Source: Paroedura picta (lineage: Eukaryota; Chordata; Lepidosauria; Squamata; Gekkonidae). From it: 64,000 bases of DNA. Position 1 is the first letter of the stretch. Each line of letters opens with the position of its first letter. The DNA lies in NCBI RefSeq assembly GCF_049243985.1, contig NC_135381.1, forward strand, positions 13,751,345 through 13,815,344, written 5' to 3'. The translations under genes were made by a program, and so were the position numbers. The notes below the pieces were generated by a model, which was not told the origin of the DNA, did no database searches, and worked only from the letters and a program-made list of their open reading frames with translations. This document shows positions 41,526-53,467 of the stretch, in pieces.

Positions 41526-43469
41526 GCAGCTCATCTACACCTGGATGTTTTTAGACAGGAGTCATCTGGTTATGGACATGCATGTAGGAACGAGGCTCAC
41601 ATAAGTAAAGCTCGAGTCCAGGTGTCCTGGGCCCTAACTTTGCTTTGATCCTTCAGACCAACTTGGCTGCCTCCCTAAATCTAGACTCACAAAATTAATA
41701 AACTTCAGTTTGTGAGACGGAATATTCTCACCATCTTTCCTCTTTCGGTATCAGAACTTTAGGGGTTTTTAATTTTTTCCCCCCCATTGAAGAATTTGCA
41801 TCGTTCACCTGACCTGTTGGTTAATTTCACCCACTCAGTTCTTTTCATCAAAAGCTAAATCCGGTTTCTTCAAGGCCCCCCTTTCGCAAGCCTCCTTCTC
41901 TGAGAGGTTCCGATCATCAGATTGCTCAGGGGGTTGCATGGCTGTATGCGTGCAACTGCGCAAATGCAGCACTTACTAGGCAGGGAAAAAAATCAGGAGT
42001 AGGGGGTGGGGCGGGGCGCGGAGAGAGTACGTGAGGATGGGCTATGGACTGCGAAAGACAGAACGCAAAGGCCAATGGATTGTGGATCTAGCTTTGCTTC
42101 TGAATTGTGTGGCTTCCGGTGAAGGCAACCAGTCTCCAATATAATCCCACCGGAAGCCGTTTATGAGGACAGAAAAGCGGGCTTTATGCGGGCAAATAAT
42201 GTTATAGCAGGAAGTGAATGCTGGGGATGTATCCCCCAGCCCATAAAGCCACGCATAAGCCACGAAGATCGTTTTCCAATGATATCTGCAGTGAGTTATC
42301 TACTCTACACCCTTCCCCTGGTTTAGTTTGTCATTCCTTCTCCTTAGGGAACTGTAGTTCTTCGAGGGGTGGGACTGGGGATCTCTAAGTCTCAAAATCC
42401 TCACCCAAAACCACCTTTCCCAGGCTCTTTGGGGAGAAGCATGCTGTGAGAGTTAAGTAGGCATGAAATAAATATAAATTGGTGCTGTAGATACGAGCAA
42501 ACAATAAAGACCCCAATTATATTTTCTGGGGCTCAAAAAACACTCCAACAACGACTCAGTATAACGGGTTGAGTCTGGCTTACTGCCAGCGGAAATTGCT
42601 GAGCAAGGCAGATCTTTCCTGCTTTCCCCTTCTTTCAAGAGCCTTCCATGAGTGCCAAAAAGATGCCAGGAGTCAGGGGATCTGTGTGGCCAACAAGCCA
42701 TGCAACTCAGGGGGCTGCACTGAAGGGGGGAGGGGGAACAGCCAAAAGCCACCCCTCTTTGCCTCTCATGCCAGCAGAGCCTCTTGTTGAAGCTATCTGA
42801 ATTGCATGTTTTTCTTCTTACTTTATGGGTCTTCCATTCCTGGCATCACTGTTTTTTTGGCACTCGTAGGGGTTGGCCAGGGGGAGAGGGGAAAGAGCTC
42901 TCTTTGCCAGCATCTTCTGATAGCAACCTGATGCTCTTATGCATATTTAAATTAACATACAGAAGTCCATCTAATTCCGCACAGGAGAACGGCAGATGAG
43001 CACCTTGGGTCAGCAGACTGTGTTAGCTCGATGTCTGTGAGGATCCTGATTCTGTCAGGCATGCAAAAAAATAACTACCGCCAAAGCTGCTGATGTGGTA
43101 GGGCGGAAGGTGCCATTAACAGCGGAGGAACGAACAGATGCAGAAAATAGATCATACCTCTCTGATGTGAACCTGACTAGATCCACCAGAATCGCCCCCC
43201 AGATCCCCAGTTTTTGGACAAAAGACATGCAGGAAGGGATGAAAGCCCACCAACATGAGCAGAATCCTTTAAAGAGATTTAAAATAGACCCATGGAGTAT
43301 AACAATGGAAAGAACGACAGGGGATAGGAAAAGTCTCTTTGATCTAGCCACAAACGAACAAGAACCAACAGCTTGCAAGTTAAATGTTGGGCAAATTCAA
43401 ATTAGAAATAAGGCACAGTATTTTTGTGGTTGTTGTTGAAAGAAAGAACAGGGAAAATGGCTAACTATT

Positions 43470-43545
43470 GGAACAGGCTACCCAGGAAAGGGACGAATTC
43501 TCCGTCACTCAAAAATCTCCACCTCAAGACAAGATAAATGTTGCC
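43470..43545 (+). mobile_element. CR1 LINE fragment
   Basis: TTGGAACAGGCTACCCAGGA then GAATTCTCCGTCACT matches the CR1 3' coding-to-UTR boundary region. It is short and old. Confidence 0.5.
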
Positions 43546-44127
43546 CAAGAGACACTCTAGCCGGATAACATGATACTGAGCTTGGTGGAAGGGAAATCTG
43601 TGTTTTCAAAGATGGTGGACGTAACGATTTCAGCGGTGCCCTCTGACCTTTATATACAGCATGGTGACATAAGGAGGAAAGATGGTACAGGGCACAAAGA
43701 AGATGGGGTCTCTTCTGTCTCCTGGAGCATCACGGCCCAGCATCCCCTTGAGGAGGAGAGGATTATCTCTGCACCCACAGTGGCCTGCCTTGGAATAGTC
43801 ACATGCAAGGTTTCCAATGACGATGCAAACAGCCACTGAGCGCACACGTAAGGAGTGCCCCCTGCAGGCAATCCACCCTTTCCCGGTGCCTTCCATCCGT
43901 ACAACCCCACATCCCCCTAAAGCAGGCTCTAAGAAGCCCGTCCTTCCTGGACGGGGTGAGAAAAAGTGCATAGACGCCAAAGAGAGCCTGCCAAGAGGAG
44001 GTCGGATGATGATACAAACAGTGAGTGATTTGTGTCCAGCCCTTGTTGTGTTGATGTCCATGCAACGCCCGAATCTTGGATAGAAAATCCCGACGCGTGT
44101 CTATTGCTTAACTGATTATTCGGTTTA

Positions 44128-44175
44128 TCATAAATATATATATTATATATATATAATATATTTTATATATTTTGT
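44128..44175. repeat. TA-rich low-complexity tract
   Basis: Alternating TA runs with TATATATTATATATATATAA, in the probable CABP7 3' UTR. Confidence 0.85.
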
Positions 44176-44572
44176 AGGATTCTAATATCCGATTATAAAA
44201 CCACACGGTATTGCATCACTCAGATTGAGGGGTGGGGCGGGGCTGGGGGCGGGGCTTTGGGGGGGAAATCTCCATGCACTTTGACATGCTCGTAAAGTTT
44301 AGTTTAAAAATTCCACCATGCGAATCCCGGTGACTCCCCCAGCTGGGCTGAGTTGGACTCACCCCAGAGAAACCATGCTATCTGCTAAGACAGCTGTCCC
44401 TCCAGGACGGGGGAGGACCCCCTTGGAGACAGGAGGAGAGGAAAGTGAACTTATGGGCATGTGCAGGAGTTTTGCCATGGAGGAATTACCATTCCCCCCT
44501 CCCCCACCCCGACCCTCGTGGCTATAGGTATTTATAGATATTTATAGTTTGTTCTTCAAGAAAGTCCGTCTG

Positions 44573-44606
44573 TCCATCCATCCATCCTTCCATCCATCCA
44601 TCCGCC
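44573..44606. repeat. (CATC)n microsatellite
   Basis: About eight CATC units with a few changes, ending just beyond the CABP7 stop codon. Confidence 0.9.
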
Positions 44607-44610
44607 CAGG

Positions 44611-44738
44611 CTACTTCATGCCACTTCTCAGCACCTGATTGGCGGCAATCAACATGACGCTGATGATGAACGCGATGGCGAATGCGCAGATGAGGCTTTT
44701 CCGGACGCACGTCTGTCTGATCTGCTGGTTTGAGCAAG
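44611..44738 (-). CDS. CABP7: CABP7 terminal exon, membrane anchor
   Basis: The acceptor TTCCTCCCCAG lies just above 44738. It encodes (T)CSNQQIRQTCVRKSLICAF and the rest of the tail anchor, with stop TAG at 44611-44613. Confidence 0.97.
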
Positions 44739-47700
44739 CTGGGGAGGAAGGGAGAAGGGGATGTGTGTTAGGAGGAGATTTGGGATTTGGGAGGGTGAAA
44801 TGAAGCGAGAGACAAAGAGGAAGTAGGAGTTAGTGATATACCTTTGGGCTCAATGCCTGGGATGATGGATCTACTTTCCAGTTTATGGAGTCAGTATCTC
44901 CAGAAGACCCTCTTTCCACCCGGATGGCTGAACCTTCACTTAGGAAGGTACTTCAGCACAGAATAGTCCCTCCCATGCACAATGGAGATATCAGAACCAA
45001 GTTGAAGATATGGCCCTTAGTCACGGCCACCATGGACTGGCTAGGGATGATGATGGCCTTCTGTCTACAGATCCTTCTTCCCTTGTTGGTCCTTCTGCAC
45101 TCATTTTAACAGTTTTCGGTTGCAGTGTGTGTGTGTGTGGGGGGGGGGGTGTCAGCCTAGATTTTAAAGTGTATTTGGCAGAGACTGATAAACTGGACTT
45201 GTTTCTTCTGTCGTTTGGTTTATCTCGATATATTTTAAAGTTTGCATGTCATTTCATAGATGATATAGTTTGATTTGAGTGGTATATTACTGCAAGCCAC
45301 TTCGAGGACTTAGAAGGTAGGGTACAAATGTTTTACACTTTCTTCAGGAGCATTAACCAAATGACACGGAGGATTAGTCAATACCGGAAAAATACCTCCT
45401 GCAGTTGCTCAGTTAAAAGGTGAGACGCACGCCACTGTGCACCAGGAGCCATTGAGAGCTTATGTCCCGACATTTGGTTAATGCTGATGAGGACAGTCGT
45501 GAAATAGGCTTTGTTATACCGGAATCCTATTCAGTATGCATTATAGAGAATTTCTCCTTTGGCTTCCAAGGTCTGGACAACAAACAGGACTTGGAATTTT
45601 TCATTTATACATTATTGTATTCTTGCATACGTTTTGCTGTTAAACCATACTAACTTAGACCATACTAACTGTTTCTGAGCAGTTGTCAAGAGGACCAATG
45701 AGAATGTGCCCAACACTAGGCCTAGTCTGCACACAATAGATAATGCACTTTCAATGCACTTTAGAAGTAGATTTTCCTGTTCTGCACAGGAAAATCCAGC
45801 TGCCAAAGCACATTGAAAGTGCATTATCCTATGCGTGCAGACTAGGCCCTGGTCTCACTCTTTTGAATCTGCAGAGATCGAATGAAAAGTTCACTCACTT
45901 TCCACATCCACCGGACACTCCTCTGTTGTCCCCATGTGGCTCTCCTCCTCCGTCATGATGATGTTCTCGATGTCTTTCATGGAGAGGTGTTCGCAGAAGG
46001 TGTCGTAGAGCAGCCGCTTCAACTCGTCCACCGTCAGCTTCTGCATGTCACACTGCATAGGAGGAAGAGCCCATGCAGGGGCGGTCAGGTGGTTTGATGC
46101 CATTAGACAGGAATCCAAATGAGACAGGTGCGCATGCGCATAGTCACTTAGCTCTGTACATAACTGGCAGCACAGCACTTGGAGCAATGTCCAGGAGTCA
46201 CAGAACAGCACTGTGGCTCCTGAGTTGTATAGCGCTGTGGCTGCTGTTTACGATTCCCCTTTTATCTCCCTCCTCCCAGAGAGTAAAACAGGCAAAGGCA
46301 GAATATTGGGGGAAAGAACTGTGTCATACTCATGTCCTCCCCTTTCAGAGGACACATTTCCTCCCCCCAAACTTAAAAGGACATGCTTGTGGTGTGTGTT
46401 ATTTCCCCCCATCCCAGTCTTACCAGATTCAGAAAACCTTTATTGGCATAAATCCATTCTTATCTTTTGTATTTGAGCAAAAGGGATAGCAGAAATAAAA
46501 AGCTGCGCATGCACACTAAGGCTGCAGACCCTGATAGTTCATGTGCTCCAGTTGCTTCTGGGTTCACTTTCGACTGTAAGAATCATTCCTTTACAATATA
46601 CCTTCAACATGAAGAACAACCCAATTTTGGCTTTTCAGTTGGTAAAGGAATCCAGCCGATTGAGGCCTTCGGTGAAGAGTAATTGGGGAAGGAGAGCTTG
46701 GGCAATGAATGACATGCATGTCCCAGTTTTCATTTGTGAAATGTCAGAGGTTATATCATTATTGCAGGGTGTTCACCACAAGTTGAAAGTGATGAGATTT
46801 AAGAACACAAGAAGAGCCTTACTGGACCAGATCAGTGGTCCACCTAGTCCAGCATCCTGACTCACACAGTGGTCAAGCTGTGATTCTTTTACTGCTTTTG
46901 CCACCTCCCTTATTACCTTTTCCTCCTTTTGGACCTCCAGCACCCAGCTCTCTTTTATTTTATTGTATAGTGGTTCACAAGATAGATAGTAAACAGCAAC
47001 AACAATATAAACACAGTGGAAGCACAGTCAATCCCAAGATACAGAAGATGAAGAAGTTGGTTTTTATATGCTGCTTTTCTCTGCCAGGAGTCTCACAGAG
47101 GCCTTCCCTTCCTCTCCCCACAACAGACACCCTACAAGGTGGGGGAGGCTGAGAGAGCCCTGAGATTACTGCTCTATCAGTGCTGTGAGGAGTCTAAGGT
47201 CACCCAGCTGGCTGCATGTGGAGGACCAGGGAATCAAACTCGGCTCGCAAGATTAGAAGCCGCCAATTTTGACCGCTGCACCAAGTGGTCTTAACATATT
47301 TTGAATTTATACATGGGGTTTGGGACATAAGAAGCTTTCAGCATTTACAAAATGCAGCATTAAATATTCTACTCTTCCACATCTGCCCATTCCCAAGATG
47401 TCAGCCCCTGCTGGTGGGTGCTGAATGACAATTTCTAGGTGGTATTCTCTCTGGCTATTCCTCGCAAGACTGGAGAGCTTTCATGTTTCGAGAGGAAGGC
47501 AGGAAGGAGCCAGATGCTGCTTTGAGTCAGTCGCTAATTGGAATCTTTAGATGTGCTTTTCATTTAAAATTGAATTAATTAACTAGTTTTACCTTGAAAA
47601 AATTAGATATTATCAAACGTTTAAGGCCCAGCACAACAGTATAGTCTTTATCTGTCCATAGAAAGAAGGAAAGGCAAAGAGGAACTGAACATTCTGAGGA

Positions 47701-50700
47701 GTGAATGCCATTTAGGATTTAAGAGCAGCTACTGAACTGGCCCCATTATTGTTGGATGCCAATCTTGTATGGAATCTTGATTGGTAAATCTTAAGTAGTA
47801 AAAAGATTTCTTTGGGGGAAATTATAGAAAATCCAATCAGTCCTTTGGGTTCAATTGCCATTCACAAAAACGTTGGGGCAATAAAAATGTTGAGGTTAGT
47901 GATTAATGGCAGACACTTTCCCAGTTGTGAAAAGAAGTAATTTGTTTCTCGCCCCATCCATCTCCACCCAAGCATGAAGGCAACCCCACAAATGACCAAC
48001 CGTGCTGGGTTTGTTATCCTGTCCTGAGTACAGAGAGTTACATTCTAAACAGCATTACATACTTACTTACATCATATAACAGTCCCATTGTCCCAAATAA
48101 AATAAGAAGAGGGGATTGAAGGGAATGTGGATACAGTTGAATTGTCTGAGGAAGTGGGCATGCACATGAAGGCTCACACCTTGAAAAAATCTTTGTTGGT
48201 CTTAAAGGTGCCATTGGACTCAAATCTTGATGTAGCTTAATATTACTGATAATTGACACATCCATTAGCATACCATAAGGTATGCAGCCCAAACACTGGT
48301 TATTGTGCATCTTTTATTAGGAAGGTGGCATCTACAAGGTCTCACAAGAACTAACAAAGATAAGACCAGAGCTCCTGCATGATAATTTCAAGGCACTGGA
48401 ATAAATTTGTGCATGGTTTGCCCTTGGGTTTACTAGCAACCATTCATCTCTACCATTTCCTTTTCAGGAAATCCTTTAGTCCCATCAAAATCTTTGCCTA
48501 CCATAACCAGTTCCCTTCACATACTGGCTACTCTAGCAACCCAACTATCTCTCCAATATAACTTAAAGATTTGATTTTTTCCTTTTTGAAGAGCCATATT
48601 TAATTCTGAATTGAGTTAGAGCCATAAATTGCAGACCCCTGATGTAGGGCTTTAAAGGTGAAAGGCCATACCTTAAATAGAATAGGCTGGAATAGGCTGC
48701 CTAAGGAGGTGGTGAGCTCCCCCGCACTGGCAGTCTTCAAGCAAAGGTTGGATACACACTTTTCTTGGATGCTTTAGGATGCTTAGGGCTGATCCTGCGT
48801 TGAGCAGGGGGTTGGCCTAGATGGCCTGTATGACCCCTTCCAACTCTATGATTCTATGAAATTGTGTTTAGAAATATAAGTATAAATATTATAATTCTCA
48901 GGACGAAATAATTCCTGCTTATTCCCAGACTAGTATTCTGAACCATCAATGTTTGGGGAGAATCTTCCAGAGCAGTCTCATATAAGCACACCGCAGCAGT
49001 CCAGTCCGGAAGCCACTAAGACCTGAAGGATGACAGCAGTATCGTTTTTGTTTGAGTGTTATGCACGTAAGTCCATTTAATGGTTTGCAACAGTCGTCAC
49101 AGACTAGAACAAGCGAGCTCGTTGGACCAAAATAGAGACACATGTTCGAGAAATGATCATACCACAGGGCCCATTCCGCACACGTTGGTTAATGCACTTT
49201 CAATGTACTTTTGCAACTGGATTTTCCTGTGCGGAACAAGAACATCTACTTCTAAAGTGCATTGAAAGTGCATTATCCCACATGCGCAGAATAGGCCCTA
49301 GTAGGAAACTCTGGGTGGAGGAGCAATTGTCCTGCCCCAAACAGTGCCTGTGCTTGCCCCCTGCACATCCACTGCAAAACTCAGAGGACAGGGAGACTTT
49401 TAGACTACTGGAGAAGGGAGCAGTGCCTCCTTACCTTCCAGAACACGGTGTCAAAGTCGGTGCCATGGAACTTTTCAGGGATGCCGGAAGCGGAGAGCTT
49501 GGGGCCGAGTAATGTCACAAACTCCTCGAAGTCCACCTGGCCATCCCCTGGAAATAATTGACACTACCAATAGTGAAAGGGAATCCAGGATCAATATAGA
49601 CAAACCCATCTGCAAGCTGTCTGTGGTGTCATTTTAAGAATAAGAAGAAGAGTTGGATCTTATATGCTGCTTTTTCTCTACCAGAAGGAGTTTCAAAGCG
49701 GCTTACATTTGCCTCCCCATTCCTCTCCCCATAACAGACACCCTGCAAGGGAGGTGAAGCTGAAATTATTGATGAAGAAGACGAGTTGGTTCTTAAATGC
49801 CTCTTTTCTCTACCCGAAGGAGGCTCAAAGCGGCTTACAGTCGCCTTCCCTTTGCTCTCCTCACAACAGACATCCTGTGAGGTGGGTGTGGCTGAGAGAG
49901 CCCTGATATCACTGCTCAGTCAGAACAGCTCTATCAGTGCCGTGGCGAGCCCAAGGTCACCCAGCTGGTTGCATGTGGGGGAGTGCAGAATCGAACCTGG
50001 CATGCCAGATTAGAAGTCCGCACTCCTAACCATTACACCGTGGGTTTAGAAGGGAACATTACGGCAGGCGATAAAGGTTCGTTTTGCATAGAAGCAATGT
50101 GATTGACCGGCTAATTAGCTCCAGACTAATAATTATAGCCATGCTTTTAATAAACCTGCATTTACCCCAATTGTTTGAAAAGTTGTCCCTTGGTTTTTAA
50201 ATTTAAAATGTTCACAATCCTGCCTTCCCTGTTTAGCCCAGGGTGGCTTCCCACTGCAATCATGAGCCAAGGAGTGCGGTTAAGATGCAGTACGGATCCA
50301 CAAAACCCCACCAAGCTTAAAAAGAGAGCAACATCCGATTGATCACCTGTCAACAGAAGTTAATAAACCCGGCAGCTTCAAATCTGCTCGGGATGAGAAA
50401 GCCAGCTGGAAAACAGGCAGAATAACAACAACAAAAAAAAGATCAGCGATGCGCTTTCTGAACTGCCTCAGGTAATCCAATTCATAATATAAGGACAGCG
50501 AGTGAAAAGGTTTGGGGGTGGACACAGGCAGATTGCAATTTGGAGGATTCCTCTGCTGGACAGACTTCTCATTTTCGGAGCGTCACTCTTTGGCAACAGG
50601 TAGGGGCATTTTATACGAACCGGGGCGACTAACTTTTGACTGAAGGCATGGCTAGAGTACTAATTAGACATCTTTAACCGATTGCAAAAGGGAAACTTCA

Positions 50701-53431
50701 TTTCTTCGGGGACAATGAAAAATGTTAACTGATCCTGAAAGAAATGAACCCACACATTTATGCAAGTCACACAGGGCAAGCTTCCCTTCAGAGGAGACAT
50801 CCCTCCTCTCTCCAACACAGAGAAAGGAATGCCTCTTCTGAAACGATGCCCACTGTGACATACATTTCCATCAAAAAGGATGTTTCCCCCATCAAAAACG
50901 ATTGTTTTATTGATATGCAAATATATGTAGATTTCACAGATGGTCATAAGATTTTATAACAGGGTAACAGCCTTGTGTTTGTGAGTGTGTGTGTGTGTGT
51001 GTGTGTGCGTGTGTGAAGTTCCAAAATCACAGCTGATTATGGCATCCCCTCACCAGGTTTTCAAGGCAGGAGGTTAACAGGGGTAAACACAGCCTGCCTC
51101 TTCAGAGCACCCCTGGTATTTCTCGGCAGTCTCCCATCTAAATAATAACCAGGGCTAGTGTTGCTTAACTTCCAAGATCTGGGCAAAAACAACTCTAGAA
51201 AAAAAAAACATAATGAACTGTAGTTTTATATCCTACCTTTCTGCATGGGTGGGATGCATTCAGGTGTGCCATTCAGGTGTGACCACCCTCTAGACCAGTG
51301 GTCCCCAACCTTTATATCACCGGGGACTGGTCTATGCTTGACAATTTTACTGAGGCTGGGGGGGGGGTAGTCTTTTGCTGAGGGACGTCGCTGCCGCCTG
51401 AGCCCCTGCTCCACTTGCTTTCCCACTGGCGCCCCTGACTTCCTGCCGCCCACTGGGGGGGGCACTGCCAGCAGCAGCTGTGCAGTCCCACGCCAAGGGG
51501 GAGCCCCAGCCATGGCGGCCGCTGGAGAGCACAAAGGTGAGCTGGCGGCAGAGTGGCAGGGCAGCCCCCGAGTCAGCAGCCAGGGAAGAGGACAAGGAGG
51601 AGCCGCGGCCCGGACCGGGAGTTGGGGACCACTGCTCTAGACCTCCCCCATTTCAGCAGAGGTGCTGTGACAGACCCTGGGACCTAAACTTGTCTATGCC
51701 ACAAGTCTGCAAAAGCACAGGAGAATCACAGAATATGATTAATAGGGCAGATTTTGCTTCCCTAAGAATATCACCTTTCATTTTAAAATGGGCCAGCTTT
51801 TGCAAAGGTAAGCTTCAAGATGTGTGGAAATACCACTTAAAGTGGAGGTTTCGGAACTTTGTGCCACAATTTTTTGACCTGTGCAGGGCTAACAGAACCA
51901 GACCATGTTATGCAAAACAGTAAACAACAGAATTGTTTAGGAAAAACTACAAATTTATATAGTTTACAGAACTGGCACAGAATCTGGATTCTCTTGGCAT
52001 ACAATTTCATTTTTTATGTGAAGTATGTGATATCCCTATCCCCCATGGTGTACATTCATCCCAAGCAGGTGCAATTCCTAGTATCTCCAGTTAAGAAGGG
52101 ATCAGGCAGCAGAAGATGTGAAAGATCTCTGTCTGAGACCCATTCCGCACACTCACTGGATAATACTCTTTTAGTGTGCTTTTGCGGCTGGATTTTCCTG
52201 TGCGTGATTGACTGAAGATAGGGGAGGAATGGGGACTATGCCGTTTTCTTGTCTTTTATGTTTTTAAGGGAATTCGATTGGTTTTATTCGGGGTTTTATC
52301 AGTTTTATGTAACCCGACACAAGTCTACGGAAAGTGGCAGGATAGAAATCGAAAGAGTGAGTGAGTGAGTGAGTGAGTGAGTGAGTGAGTGAGTGAGTGA
52401 GTGAGTGAATGAGTGAATGACGTTCATTGAAAGTGCATTATCTAATATGTGTGGAATGGGTCCTAGAGAGCCTCAGCCAGTCTGAGGAGACACTACAGAT
52501 TTTGATGGACCACGGATCAGATTTAGTACAAGGCAGCTTCATGTGCATTCACGTGTTCATGTACACGGAGTTCTTGTGGGTTAGTCTGAAGTACTGGCTG
52601 CATTCAGTTACTTACTTATTTAAGTGCATTTTAATCTCACCTTTCCTTCAAAGAGCATTCCCCCATCCTCCATTTCATCCCCTACAACAACCTTATGAGG
52701 TAGGTTAGGCTGAGGGTGTGACCACCCCAAAGTCACCAAGGGGTGACCACCCAAAGTTCATGGCAAGGGGGGCAATGGCATTAAAAATAGAATGTGTTTA
52801 TTTACTTGGTTTATATAATCTTCCTTTCTTCCTGAGCCTCAAGGCAGCTACATGATTAGAAAATAAAGCAATAAAACAGTGTGCTTTTTCTAACAAAAAT
52901 ACAAAGGGAAACAAACTACACCTTTCAGATGTTAAAACGAAATTTCTGTTTGAATCTTAATCTCCCCAGATACCCGAACTACTCCACTGCACTGGTTGGG
53001 TCTTCTCCCCTGGAAAACATTTGTTGATAATTATTACACTGGATGAGGGCAGGATTTCCCAACCAGGGTTTCATGACGGCCCCGGAAGGGTTTCCTGAAT
53101 GGGTGGGTGTTAATTAAGTTTTAATATATATATATTTTAAATTTGTTAAACATTTATCAGGTGATAAGACCATATATGGTTATGTCAACATGCCCACCGC
53201 TTCCAAAATGGCCGCTGATGGGCCTTGAGGGGGTGGGAAGGGGAGGAGCCCTGGGGGGCGTGTCCATAGCTCTGCTTCCCAACCATATTCTGCATGATGG
53301 TGCCACTTCTGGGATTTCTGGGATGCCTGGAGAATGTTTCAGGGGTTTCTCAGTGATGATAATGTTGAGAAAAGCTGGATTAGGGGGAAAATCTTCAGCA
53401 GAATAATCAAGCTGCCATTATTATTATTATT

Positions 53432-53467
<36 letters not shown>

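Larger units (their letters stand above)
37905..44610 (-). other. spacer and probable CABP7 3' UTR
   Basis: Sequence downstream of the CABP7 stop on its strand. The 3' UTR end could not be fixed. Minus-strand AATAAA occurs at 40267-40272 and twice near 38266-38279. Recognised insertions are half MITE 38919, repeat 39218, nested repeat 41217 and CR1 43470. Long stretches (39340-41210, 41530-43460, 43550-44570) have no recognised repeat. Confidence 0.5.
46053..49434 (-). other. CABP7: CABP7 intron
   Basis: It contains a SINE (47050), a GTCCAGTGGCACC fragment (48130), a CR1 end (48680) and a palindromic MITE (49167). The stretches 46060-47040 and 47300-48120 show no gene. Confidence 0.95.
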
